Shown: positions 56,761 to 64,000 of the stretch, piece by piece
How the letters are laid out: the number at the start of each line of letters is the position of its first letter
Position numbering within the stretch: position 1 is the first letter of the stretch
DNA from: Limnohabitans sp.
Lineage (GTDB): Bacteria > Pseudomonadota > Gammaproteobacteria > Burkholderiales > Burkholderiaceae_C
Direction: 5' to 3'
Assembly (NCBI RefSeq): GCF_023910625.1
Contig: NZ_JAAVVW010000003.1
Span: 558,001-622,000 of the forward strand
DNA length: 64,000 nt
Position numbers and translations under genes: made by a program
Notes under the pieces: generated by a model
What the model was told of the DNA's origin: nothing
What the model saw: the letters and a program-made list of their open reading frames with translations, nothing else
Databases searched by the model: none

Positions 56761-57618
56761 TCACAGCTCCCGCACCATCTCGATGTGCGCCATCCCCGCA
56801 TCCTCAAAAACACCCCCATGCGGCTCAAAGCCTGAGCGTTTGTAAAAGCCCTCGGCACTGCATTGGGCGTGCAGGATCACCTGGGTATCGCCCCGGTGCT
56901 GCGCGGCGTCCATCAGGGCGTGCAGCACGCGGCGGCCCAGATCGCTGCCGCGCATCTGCTTTTTGACGGCCATGCGTCCGATGCGGGCCACACCTGGCGC
57001 GTGTTGGATCAGGCGGCCTGTGGCCAGGCAAAAGCCCATGCGGTTCAGCGCCACGGCGTGCAAGGCGGTCTCGTCCTCGTGGTCCAACTCCATCTCAACG
57101 GGCACTTTTTGCTCATCCACAAACACCTCGTGGCGCAGCGGGCTGGCCTGTTTGTGGAAGTCGTGCCAAGAACCCACATGCACCTGCACCATGTCTTCAC
57201 CGCGCTCAAAGCTTTCGAGCAGGTCGCGCAGCGGGGCCGGGATGGGCTGGCTCTTTTTGGCCACCGGGTCGGCGTACACATAGACCATCTCGCTGGTGAT
57301 CAGCAATTGATCGCCCCGAAAAATCGCCCCAGAAAACGACATGGACGAGTTGCCCACCCGGTCGCAACGCATGCACACCTCCAGAAAATCGTCCATTTCG
57401 GCGCTGGCGTGGTACTCCAAGCTGGCCTTTTTGACAAACAAATCGCCGCCCAACTGGTGCATGGTCTCCGCGTAAGGCATGGCCAGTTGCCGCCAGTATT
57501 CGGTGACGGCGGTATCGAAATACATGAGGTAGTGACCGTTGAAGACGATCTTTTGCATGTCCACCTCCACCCAGCGCACGCGCATGCGGTGAGACAAACG
57601 GAAGTCTTGGCGTTTCAT
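56761..57618 (-). CDS. Fusion: YbgC/FadM-type acyl-CoA thioesterase + GNAT acetyltransferase
   Basis: One 285 aa frame from ATG 57618 (TTG at 57633 would add five codons and overlap the next gene). Residues 1-130 form a hotdog thioesterase with Asp20 in RWVEVDMQKIVFNGHY, the YbgC active-site region. Residues about 145-285 form a GNAT domain: RHEVFVDEQKVP (as in ElaA/YjcF), motif A RIGRMAVKKQMRGSDLGRR and the C-terminal AEGFYKRSGFEPHG. A joint role for acyl-CoA cleavage and acetyl transfer is not established. Confidence 0.85.
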   Translation of the reverse strand: MKRQDFRLSHRMRVRWVEVDMQKIVFNGHYLMYFDTAVTEYWRQLAMPYAETMHQLGGDLFVKKASLEYHASAEMDDFLEVCMRCDRVGNSSMSFSGAIFRGDQLLITSEMVYVYADPVAKKSQPIPAPLRDLLESFERGEDMVQVHVGSWHDFHKQASPLRHEVFVDEQKVPVEMELDHEDETALHAVALNRMGFCLATGRLIQHAPGVARIGRMAVKKQMRGSDLGRRVLHALMDAAQHRGDTQVILHAQCSAEGFYKRSGFEPHGGVFEDAGMAHIEMVREL

Positions 57619-57622
57619 GGGG

Positions 57623-58585
57623 TCAACTTTCAAAAGCGTTTTTCAAGGCCCGGCCCGCATCGGCGTGGGCCTGCAGGGCAAGGGGAATAGCGCGGCCCAT
57701 GGTGATGAAGCCATGCACCACACCTTTGTAAATTTCCAGATCAACCGGCACACCCGCCATGCGCAGAGTATCGGCGTAGCGCACGCCCTCATCCACCAAG
57801 GGGTCACATTCGGCCAAGCCGATCCAGGCCGGGGCCAGGCCGCTGTGGTCTGGGGCGTTCATGGGCGCGAAACGCCAGTCTTCCCGATCGGCTTCGTCGA
57901 TGTAATTGGCAAAAAACCAGTCCACCGTGTCCTTGTCGAGCATGAAGCCTTCCGCAAACGTGAGGTGCGAGGCGGTGTCTTGCCGGGCGATGCAGCCGGG
58001 GTAAAACAGCAGCTGCAGGCGCAGGGGCAGTCCAAGATCACGGGCCATCAGGGCGCAAACCGTGGCCAAAGTGCCACCAGCGCTGTCGCCGCCCACGGCC
58101 AATCGCGTGGTGTCCAAACCCAGCGATCGGCCATGCTGCTGCAACCAGTTCAGGGCGTCCCAACTGTCATGCACGGCCGTTGGAAAGCGGTGCTCAGGGG
58201 CCAGTCGATAGTCCAGCGACACCACAGCGCAATGCCCTTGGCGTGAGAGTTGGCGGCACAGCACGTCATGGGTCGTCAGGCTTCCCACCGAAAAACCGCC
58301 GCCGTGGATGTACAGCAGCACGGGCAAGGCCACATCGCTTTGGGGCGCGTACAAGCGGGCGGGCATGGCGTGGCCGTCGCGAGCAGGGATGCTGAAGTTG
58401 TGCACCCGGTCCACATGCGGGGCGGGCTGCAGGTCGAGCATCGGCCCACCGGTGTCGTAAAAGGCACGCGCTTGGACAGGCGACATGGCGGCCATCGGGG
58501 GCCGGCCTGCGCGTTCAACGCGCTCGATCAAGCTGCGCGCGGCGGCATTCAACAGAGATCGGGGGTTGGTGTGGTGGCTGCTCAT
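57623..58585 (-). CDS. Alpha/beta hydrolase (hormone-sensitive lipase/Aes family)
   Basis: A 320 aa esterase. The oxyanion motif HGGGFSVGS is present. The nucleophile Ser is in AVGGDSAGGTL (GDSAG). The acid Asp is in AECDPLVDEG and the His in VVHGFITMG. Family IV esterases act on short-chain esters. It ends 4 bp before the thioesterase fusion, so the two are probably co-transcribed. The 211 bp upstream to the divergent dehydrogenase gene hold the promoters of both; I see no clear operator. Confidence 0.9.
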   Translation of the reverse strand: MSSHHTNPRSLLNAAARSLIERVERAGRPPMAAMSPVQARAFYDTGGPMLDLQPAPHVDRVHNFSIPARDGHAMPARLYAPQSDVALPVLLYIHGGGFSVGSLTTHDVLCRQLSRQGHCAVVSLDYRLAPEHRFPTAVHDSWDALNWLQQHGRSLGLDTTRLAVGGDSAGGTLATVCALMARDLGLPLRLQLLFYPGCIARQDTASHLTFAEGFMLDKDTVDWFFANYIDEADREDWRFAPMNAPDHSGLAPAWIGLAECDPLVDEGVRYADTLRMAGVPVDLEIYKGVVHGFITMGRAIPLALQAHADAGRALKNAFES

Positions 58586-58796
58586 GAAGAAAGGGAGAAG
58601 GTCCGTTGAAATTCAACACTGTTTGAACATTTTTGCATGCGCAGCAGAGGTCGGGCCTCATTCAGCCAACAAGGGTGACAGCGGTGACAAGCGCTCATCC
58701 CCTTCGTGCATCAAAATGGACTTTGATCGTACAACCCCCTGCCCTGCGGGTCTGTCATTTGATCCGCGTTGGGCCACCTCAGTCAGGAGTTTTCGC

Positions 58797-59933
58797 ATGT
58801 CTTTCATCCATTACGTCACCCAGATCCAGATCGACTTTGGCGCTGTCCAGCTGCTGCAGGCCGAGTGCGAGCGCGTGGGCATTCGCAAACCCTTGATCGT
58901 GACCGACGCGGGCGTGAAAGCCGCGGGCGTGCTGAAGAAAGCCCTCGACGCCTTGCCGGGCCTGCCCGTCACCGTGTTTGACCAGACCCCATCCAACCCG
59001 ACCGAATCGGCGGTGCGCGCCGCAGCGGCCATGTACCAGCAACACGGTTGCGACGGCCTGATCGCGGTGGGCGGCGGCTCGGCCATCGACTGCGCCAAAG
59101 GCGTGGCGATTGCCGTCAGCCACGAGGGCCCGCTCAAAACCTACGCGACCATCGAAGGCGGCTCGCTCAAGATCACCGACCGCGTGGCCCCGCTCATTGC
59201 GGTGCCCACCACCAGCGGCACCGGCAGCGAAGTGGCCAGGGGTGCGATTTTGATCCTGGACGATGGTCGAAAAGTGGGCTTTCATTCTTGGTTCCTGGTG
59301 CCCAAAGCGGCCATTTGCGACCCTGAACTGACCCTCGGCTTGCCCCCCATCCTGACGGCAGCCACCGGGATGGACGCTGTCGCTCATTGCATGGAAACTT
59401 TCATGGCCGCGCCCTTCAATCCACCCGCTGACGGCATCGCACTCGACGGCCTGACCCGGGGCTGGGCCAACATTGAACGCGCCACGGTCAATGGCCAAGA
59501 CCGTGAAGCCCGTTTGAACATGATGAGCGCCAGCATGCAGGGGGCGATGGCTTTCCAGAAAGGTCTGGGCTGCGTACATTCTCTCAGCCACAGCTTGGGC
59601 GGCGTGAACCCGCGCCTGCACCACGGCACCTTGAACGCCATGTTTTTGCCAGCCGTGGTGAAGTTCAACGCCGTGGCCGAATCCGTGCAAAAGGACAACC
59701 GCCTGAACCGCATGGCCCAGGCCATGGGCCTGCACAGCGGGTCGGACATCCCCGACGCCATCCGGGACATGTGCGCCCGCTTAGGGCTGCCCAGCGGGCT
59801 GGGCGCCATGGGCGTGACCGAAAACCTGTTTGACGCCGTGATCACCGGCGCACTGGCGGATCACTGTCACAAGACCAATCCGCGCATCGCCTCGGCCGAC
59901 GAATACCGGGACATGCTGCTGACCAGCCTGTGA
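58797..59933 (+). CDS. Iron-containing (group III) alcohol dehydrogenase
   Basis: A 378 aa NAD(P)-dependent enzyme. The nucleotide-binding motif is AVGGGSAIDCAKG, with PTTSGTGSEV downstream. Metal ligands fit TGMDAVAHCMETF (Asp, His), HSLSHSLGG and HHGTLNAM. Oxidises or reduces a short-chain alcohol or aldehyde; the substrate is unknown. ATG 58797 is chosen from the family; the frame is open to 58485 through the divergent gene. Confidence 0.9.
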   Translation: MSFIHYVTQIQIDFGAVQLLQAECERVGIRKPLIVTDAGVKAAGVLKKALDALPGLPVTVFDQTPSNPTESAVRAAAAMYQQHGCDGLIAVGGGSAIDCAKGVAIAVSHEGPLKTYATIEGGSLKITDRVAPLIAVPTTSGTGSEVARGAILILDDGRKVGFHSWFLVPKAAICDPELTLGLPPILTAATGMDAVAHCMETFMAAPFNPPADGIALDGLTRGWANIERATVNGQDREARLNMMSASMQGAMAFQKGLGCVHSLSHSLGGVNPRLHHGTLNAMFLPAVVKFNAVAESVQKDNRLNRMAQAMGLHSGSDIPDAIRDMCARLGLPSGLGAMGVTENLFDAVITGALADHCHKTNPRIASADEYRDMLLTSL

Positions 59934-59969
59934 GTCTGAGTAGGGTCGGTGCGATTTTTCGCTTTGCCC

Positions 59970-60923
59970 CTAGGTGATGTCGTGTCTGGGCATCTTGGCA
60001 CCCACATGCAACTCGCCCCGCGCTTCGGCCAGCGCCACTTGGCGCTGGCGCTCGGCCAGTTTTTCTTTTTGCTCGGGTGTGCGCTGGTCATGGCAGTGGG
60101 CGCAGCTCACGCCCAACACGTAATGCGGTGATTGCTTGTCTTGCTCGCTCAGGGGCCAGCGGCACGAGCGGCAAAGATCGTGGTGGCCCAGCCCCAAGCC
60201 GTGGCCCACGCTCACGCGCTCGTCAAACACAAAGCACTCGCCTTCCCAGGTGCTTTGCTCCGGCGGGATTTCTTCCAAATACTTGAGGATGCCGCCTTCC
60301 AGGTGATACACCTCGTCAAAGCCACGCATTTTCATGAGCGCGGTGGACTTTTCGCAGCGGATGCCACCGGTGCAGAACATCGCCACTTTGGTCTTTTTGG
60401 CGGCCTCGCCTTGCAGGTTTTCCTGTGCGTCCAGCCAGGCGGGCAGCTGCACAAAGTTCTTGAGGTTCGGGTTGATCGCGCCCTTGAAGGTGCCAATGGC
60501 CACTTCGTAATCGTTGCGCGTGTCGATGACCACCACGTCCGGATCGGCCAGCAAGGCGTTCCAGTCGGCAGGCTTGACGTATTGGCCCACCGTCTTGTTC
60601 GGGTCCAGCTCGGGCACGCGCAAGGTCACGATTTCTTTTTTGAGCTTGACCTTCATGCGGGTGAACGGCGGCTTGGGGCTCCACGATTCCTTGTGCGGCA
60701 AGCTGGCCAAGCGTGGGTCAGCATGCAAAAACGCCAGCACGGCGCGGATACCGGCTTCGGGGCCGGCAATCGTGCCGTTGATGCCTTCGTGCGCCAGCAG
60801 CAGCGTGCCTTTGACCTCGTTGGCCTCGCAACAGGCTTGCAACGGCGCTTGCAGGTCGGTGAAGTCGGGCAGATCGACGAATTTGTAGAGGGCGGCAGTG
60901 AGGAAAAGGGGTTGGGTCAACAT
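59970..60923 (-). CDS. trhO: tRNA uridine(34) hydroxylase TrhO
   Basis: An oxygen-dependent tRNA wobble-uridine hydroxylase (YceA). It is 317 aa, with an N-terminal UPF0176 domain ([13 protein letters not shown]), a rhodanese domain with the active Cys in [12 protein letters not shown], and a C-terminal zinc-like cysteine cluster (CRSCRWPLS and CAHCHDQR). It makes 5-hydroxyuridine, the first step to cmo5U or mo5U. Confidence 0.94.
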   Translation of the reverse strand: MLTQPLFLTAALYKFVDLPDFTDLQAPLQACCEANEVKGTLLLAHEGINGTIAGPEAGIRAVLAFLHADPRLASLPHKESWSPKPPFTRMKVKLKKEIVTLRVPELDPNKTVGQYVKPADWNALLADPDVVVIDTRNDYEVAIGTFKGAINPNLKNFVQLPAWLDAQENLQGEAAKKTKVAMFCTGGIRCEKSTALMKMRGFDEVYHLEGGILKYLEEIPPEQSTWEGECFVFDERVSVGHGLGLGHHDLCRSCRWPLSEQDKQSPHYVLGVSCAHCHDQRTPEQKEKLAERQRQVALAEARGELHVGAKMPRHDIT

Positions 60924-60951
60924 GCTGCGATTATCCTCTTTGCCATCATGG

Positions 60952-61239
60952 TTATGCCGCGTAAGTGGTCAAAACCACATCTGCCGCCTCTTGGCGCAGA
61001 GGGATCAGGGCTTGGTAGGCCGCAGATGCATGCCAAGCCTGCGCATCGGCCAAAGTCGGAAAACGGATGACCACGATGTCAGGGTGCGGATTCACGCCCG
61101 AAAACGACTGGACCTGTTCACCCCGAAACACGAGCTCTCCGCCAAAAGGCAGCAAGGTGGCCAAGACCTGCGATCGGTATTGGCCCCATTTTTCGGTGTG
61201 TTTCACGGTCATTTGACCGACCACATAGGTTTGTGACAT
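60952..61239 (-). CDS. DUF1330 domain protein
   Basis: A 95 aa protein with the ferredoxin-like dimeric alpha-beta barrel fold of DUF1330. [16 protein letters not shown] and [17 protein letters not shown] are characteristic. Function is unknown. It lies between the patatin gene (9 bp upstream) and trhO (28 bp downstream), probably in the same transcript. Confidence 0.85.
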   Translation of the reverse strand: MSQTYVVGQMTVKHTEKWGQYRSQVLATLLPFGGELVFRGEQVQSFSGVNPHPDIVVIRFPTLADAQAWHASAAYQALIPLRQEAADVVLTTYAA

Positions 61240-61248
61240 GAGCGATCC

Positions 61249-62334
61249 TTACAAGGGCTGAACCAAGGAAGGGGCGGGGTTTTGCAACCAGTGGCTGAAC
61301 TCATCCGCCAATGGCTGGCTGGCACGGGCAGCCGCAGTCCACACCTTCACCCGCCCCGCCAGATTGTGATCGTAGGCCCTGAAATCCTTGCGGTCGGGCA
61401 ATTTGCCGTTTGGCAGGGTTTTGACCCACTCGGGGTTGGGGGCCAGGACAATGGTGCTGTCCAGAAAAGGCGTAGCGCCATGCCGCCAGTTGAGCGCTTT
61501 GTCCAGCCATCCCGGCACCACACTTTTCTGAAAATGCGGGTACAGCACGATGGACCGATCGGTGCCAATTTCAGGCACAGACCATTTCAGATGCAAGTGG
61601 TAATCGGTGATGCCGCCATCCCAATACGCACCAGCAGGCGCGCCGGGGATGTCGTGCACGGCTTTGAGCGCGAAAGGGATCGAGCAACTGGCTTGCAGCG
61701 CAGGCATGAAATTGCCTTCTGTCAGGCCCACAGCGCGGGTTCGAAAGTCTTGCGCGTCAAACGGTAAGGGTGCGCCCTGCCCTGAAAACACCACCCGTTC
61801 CAGCCACCCACCCAGGGCGCGACGGCTCAAGACGTTGCCCAAAAAAGCCCCGGCATAGCCCAGTGGCGTGGCGACCGGGTTTTCGCGGCGCAAGATGTGC
61901 CGCCCGTGTGAAGTGACGATGTGCAGTTTGTACCGTGGATGGCTCAGCACCTCGGCGATGCGTCCACCGTAAAAGGCTTGCAAACTGTGGCCAAAGGCCT
62001 CGCTCACCTGCTGGGCGCTCACTCGCTTTTGGCCCGGCAGCGGTTCGTAATGCTGGTGGATGTAGTCGTGCTCCAGCCGCTCCAACGCCGCCACCGAATC
62101 ATTTAGACACGCCGTGGCCATGCGCCAGGCACCAATCGACGCCCCGACCAAGTCCACCGACTGACTGCTCTGGGTCAGCCACTCGCCAAAGATGAAGCGG
62201 TCCAATGGGCCAAGGATCAGCCCCTTGGGGCCACCCGCCGCACCCGGTATGACGCCAATGTGCTCGGGCCGCAAGCCGTGTTCACGGATGTGGGCCAGCG
62301 CTTTGGGGCCTGCGTGGATGTGGAGGGCTTGCAT
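61249..62334 (-). CDS. Patatin-like phospholipase
   Basis: A 361 aa acyl hydrolase. The nucleophile Ser is in VGASIGAWR (G-x-S-x-G). The oxyanion loop is GAAGGPKGL, and the catalytic Asp is in YWDGGITDYH. No signal peptide is visible, so a cytoplasmic role is likely. It starts 6 bp after the tex stop; both are on the minus strand. Confidence 0.87.
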   Translation of the reverse strand: MQALHIHAGPKALAHIREHGLRPEHIGVIPGAAGGPKGLILGPLDRFIFGEWLTQSSQSVDLVGASIGAWRMATACLNDSVAALERLEHDYIHQHYEPLPGQKRVSAQQVSEAFGHSLQAFYGGRIAEVLSHPRYKLHIVTSHGRHILRRENPVATPLGYAGAFLGNVLSRRALGGWLERVVFSGQGAPLPFDAQDFRTRAVGLTEGNFMPALQASCSIPFALKAVHDIPGAPAGAYWDGGITDYHLHLKWSVPEIGTDRSIVLYPHFQKSVVPGWLDKALNWRHGATPFLDSTIVLAPNPEWVKTLPNGKLPDRKDFRAYDHNLAGRVKVWTAAARASQPLADEFSHWLQNPAPSLVQPL

Positions 62335-62340
62335 GGCGTT

Positions 62341-64000
62341 TTACTTCTTGAGGCCCTGCAGTTTGGCAAAGGCGCTGGCCATGGCCGAGCCCGAGCCAGC
62401 GGCTGGCGTCGAGGTGTAACCCCCGACCGATCCCCCGCCACGCTGTCGGCTGTCGCGCCCTGCCCCTTCAAACTTGTTGTCTCTGGGACCATCGCGTCTG
62501 TCAGGTGCCGCATCGAGCTTCATGGTCAGGCTGATGCGCTTGCGGGCCACATCGACCTCGAGCACTTTCACTTTGACGATGTCGCCGGTCTTGACCACCT
62601 CACGGGCGTCGGTCACGAACTTGTTGGCCAACTGGCTCACATGGACCAGGCCGTCTTGGTGCACGCCCAAGTCGATGAACGCGCCAAATAGGGCCACGTT
62701 GCTCACGGTGCCCTCCAGGGTCATGCCTTCTTTCAGGTCCTTGATGTCTTCCACGCCATCGGCCAAGCGGGCCACCTTGAAATCGGGGCGCGGGTCACGG
62801 CCGGGTTTTTCCAGCTCGCCCAAGATGTCCTGGATGGTCACCGCGCCGAACTTGTGGTTGGCAAACAGCTCAGGCTTGAGCGTCTTCAAGACATCGCTGC
62901 GGCCCATGATCTCCTGAATCGGCTTGGCGGTTTGGACGATGATTTGCTCGATCAACGGGTAGGTTTCGGGGTGCACACCGGTCATGTCCAAGGGGTTGTC
63001 GCCGCCACGGATGCGCAAAAAGCCCGCGCTTTGCTCAAAAGTCTTGGCCCCCAGGCCCGTCACTTTCAGCAAGTCCTGACGGGTTTTGAACACGCCGTTG
63101 GCATCGCGCCAGCGCACCACGGCCTTGGCCACGCTGCCTGACAAGCCCGACACCCGGGTGAGCAAAGGCACGCTGGCGGTGTTGAGGTCCACGCCCACCG
63201 AGTTCACACAGTCTTCCACCACCGCGTCCAGCGTCTTGGCCAGTTCGCTTTGGTTCACGTCGTGCTGGTACTGGCCCACGCCAATCGCTTTGGGGTCGAT
63301 CTTGACCAACTCTGACAGCGGGTCTTGCAGGCGGCGGGCAATGCTGGCCGCGCCACGCAGGCTCACGTCCACGTCGGGCATCTCTTGCGATGCGAATTCG
63401 CTGGCGGAGTACACCGACGCACCCGCTTCACTCACCACCACTTTTTGAATCTCCACACCGTCACGCAAGCGGGCCAGGTGTTGGATCAGGTCACCGGCCA
63501 GTTTGTCGGTTTCGCGGCTGGCGGTGCCGTTGCCAATCGCGATCAGGTTGACGTTGTGTTTTTCGCACAGCTTGGCCAGGGTCAAAAGCGAACCCGCCCA
63601 GTCCTTGCGCGGCTCGTGTGGATACACCGTGGCGGTGTCGACCAGCTTGCCGGTGGTGTCGACCACGGCCACCTTCACACCGGTGCGGATGCCCGGGTCC
63701 AGGCCCATGACCACGCGGGGGCCAGCGGGGGCGGCCAGCAGCAGGTCGCGCAGGTTGTCCGCAAAGACCTTGATGGCGACTTTTTCCGCGTCCTCGCGAA
63801 GGCGGGTGAACAGGTCACGCTCGGTCGACAGGCTGAGCTTCACGCGCCAGGTCCAGGCCACGCATTTGCGGATCAGGTCGTCCGAGGGGCGCGCTGCATG
63901 GCTCCAGCCCAGGTGCATGGCGATCTTGCCTTCGGCGATGCTGGGCTTGCCCGGCTCGGGCTCAACAGGAAGAATGAGCTTGGCGTCCAGCATGTCCAAA
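62341..64000 (-). CDS. tex: RNA-binding transcription accessory protein Tex (3' part)
   Basis: The gene runs off the right edge; 552 C-terminal residues are visible out of about 780 expected. They include the YqgF/RuvC-like nuclease domain (VMGLDPGIRTGVKVAV), a helix-hairpin-helix (NTASVPLLTRVSGLSG), and an S1 domain (LEGTVSNVALFGAFIDLGVHQDGLVH). A Gly/Arg/Ala-rich tail follows. The ATG at 63999 is internal, not the start. Confidence 0.95.
   Translation of the reverse strand, partial: LDMLDAKLILPVEPEPGKPSIAEGKIAMHLGWSHAARPSDDLIRKCVAWTWRVKLSLSTERDLFTRLREDAEKVAIKVFADNLRDLLLAAPAGPRVVMGLDPGIRTGVKVAVVDTTGKLVDTATVYPHEPRKDWAGSLLTLAKLCEKHNVNLIAIGNGTASRETDKLAGDLIQHLARLRDGVEIQKVVVSEAGASVYSASEFASQEMPDVDVSLRGAASIARRLQDPLSELVKIDPKAIGVGQYQHDVNQSELAKTLDAVVEDCVNSVGVDLNTASVPLLTRVSGLSGSVAKAVVRWRDANGVFKTRQDLLKVTGLGAKTFEQSAGFLRIRGGDNPLDMTGVHPETYPLIEQIIVQTAKPIQEIMGRSDVLKTLKPELFANHKFGAVTIQDILGELEKPGRDPRPDFKVARLADGVEDIKDLKEGMTLEGTVSNVALFGAFIDLGVHQDGLVHVSQLANKFVTDAREVVKTGDIVKVKVLEVDVARKRISLTMKLDAAPDRRDGPRDNKFEGAGRDSRQRGGGSVGGYTSTPAAGSGSAMASAFAKLQGLKK

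Overview
The window is a stretch of core chromosome from a beta-proteobacterium of the order Burkholderiales, most likely Comamonadaceae (Limnohabitans/Polaromonas/Rhodoferax-like). The evidence is gene order and protein character: rlmN-rodZ-ispG-hisS-yfgM-bamB-der-hfq-hflX-hflK-hflC-DUF2065-hisZ-purA, rimP-nusA-infB-rbfA-truB-typA, and smpB/ratA-rnfH-methyltransferase-guaB-guaA. Base composition is moderately GC-rich and even by eye. I see no phage, insertion sequence, CRISPR array, integrase, rRNA or tRNA gene. The family assignment is inference from remembered gene order, not a database search.

Layout. 0-17.6 kb (+ strand): RNA modification, isoprenoid, translation, outer-membrane assembly, GTPase, Hfq and HflKC genes, ending in purine salvage/synthesis and a PLP lyase. 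17.6-23.5 kb: mixed strands, with the tesA-mnmH pair facing an ABC ATPase, then rlmB, a lipoprotein, a two-gene chromate transporter and fabI. 23.6-29.2 kb: a complete Yej-type peptide ABC importer (binding protein, two permeases, double ATPase). 29.2-37.6 kb: the nusA-infB translation/transcription operon with typA. 37.6-45.3 kb: a drug/metabolite transporter, an acyl-CoA hydrolase, smpB divergent from ratA-rnfH, a methyltransferase, guaB and guaA. 45.3-51.2 kb (+): FMN-binding protein, a small channel-like membrane protein, a TadA-dehalogenase fusion, LD-carboxypeptidase and a penicillin-acylase-family enzyme. 51.4-55.7 kb (-): operon mltG-tmk-holB-tatD-ankyrin protein. 55.8-64 kb: ygfZ, a thioesterase-acetyltransferase fusion, alpha/beta hydrolase, iron-type alcohol dehydrogenase, trhO, DUF1330, patatin and the 3' part of tex, which runs off the right edge.

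Most of the window is ordinary housekeeping DNA, and I do not see a new defence or mobile system. The items most worth a second look are: (1) guaB carries one extra base, and guaA carries about nine extra bases packed into 200 bp that scramble the glutaminase domain, catalytic Cys included, yet return to frame; (2) one open frame fuses tRNA adenosine deaminase TadA to a DhlA-type haloalkane dehalogenase with all catalytic and halide-binding residues visible; (3) a DUF2065 gene after hflC has an in-frame amber codon and no ATG; (4) a YbgC-type thioesterase is fused to a GNAT domain; (5) the start codons of tesA and the ABC ATPase overlap head to head inside a single CATG; (6) a 20-bp-arm palindrome lies between two convergent genes; (7) a small two-helix protein looks like a potassium-channel pore with a changed filter.
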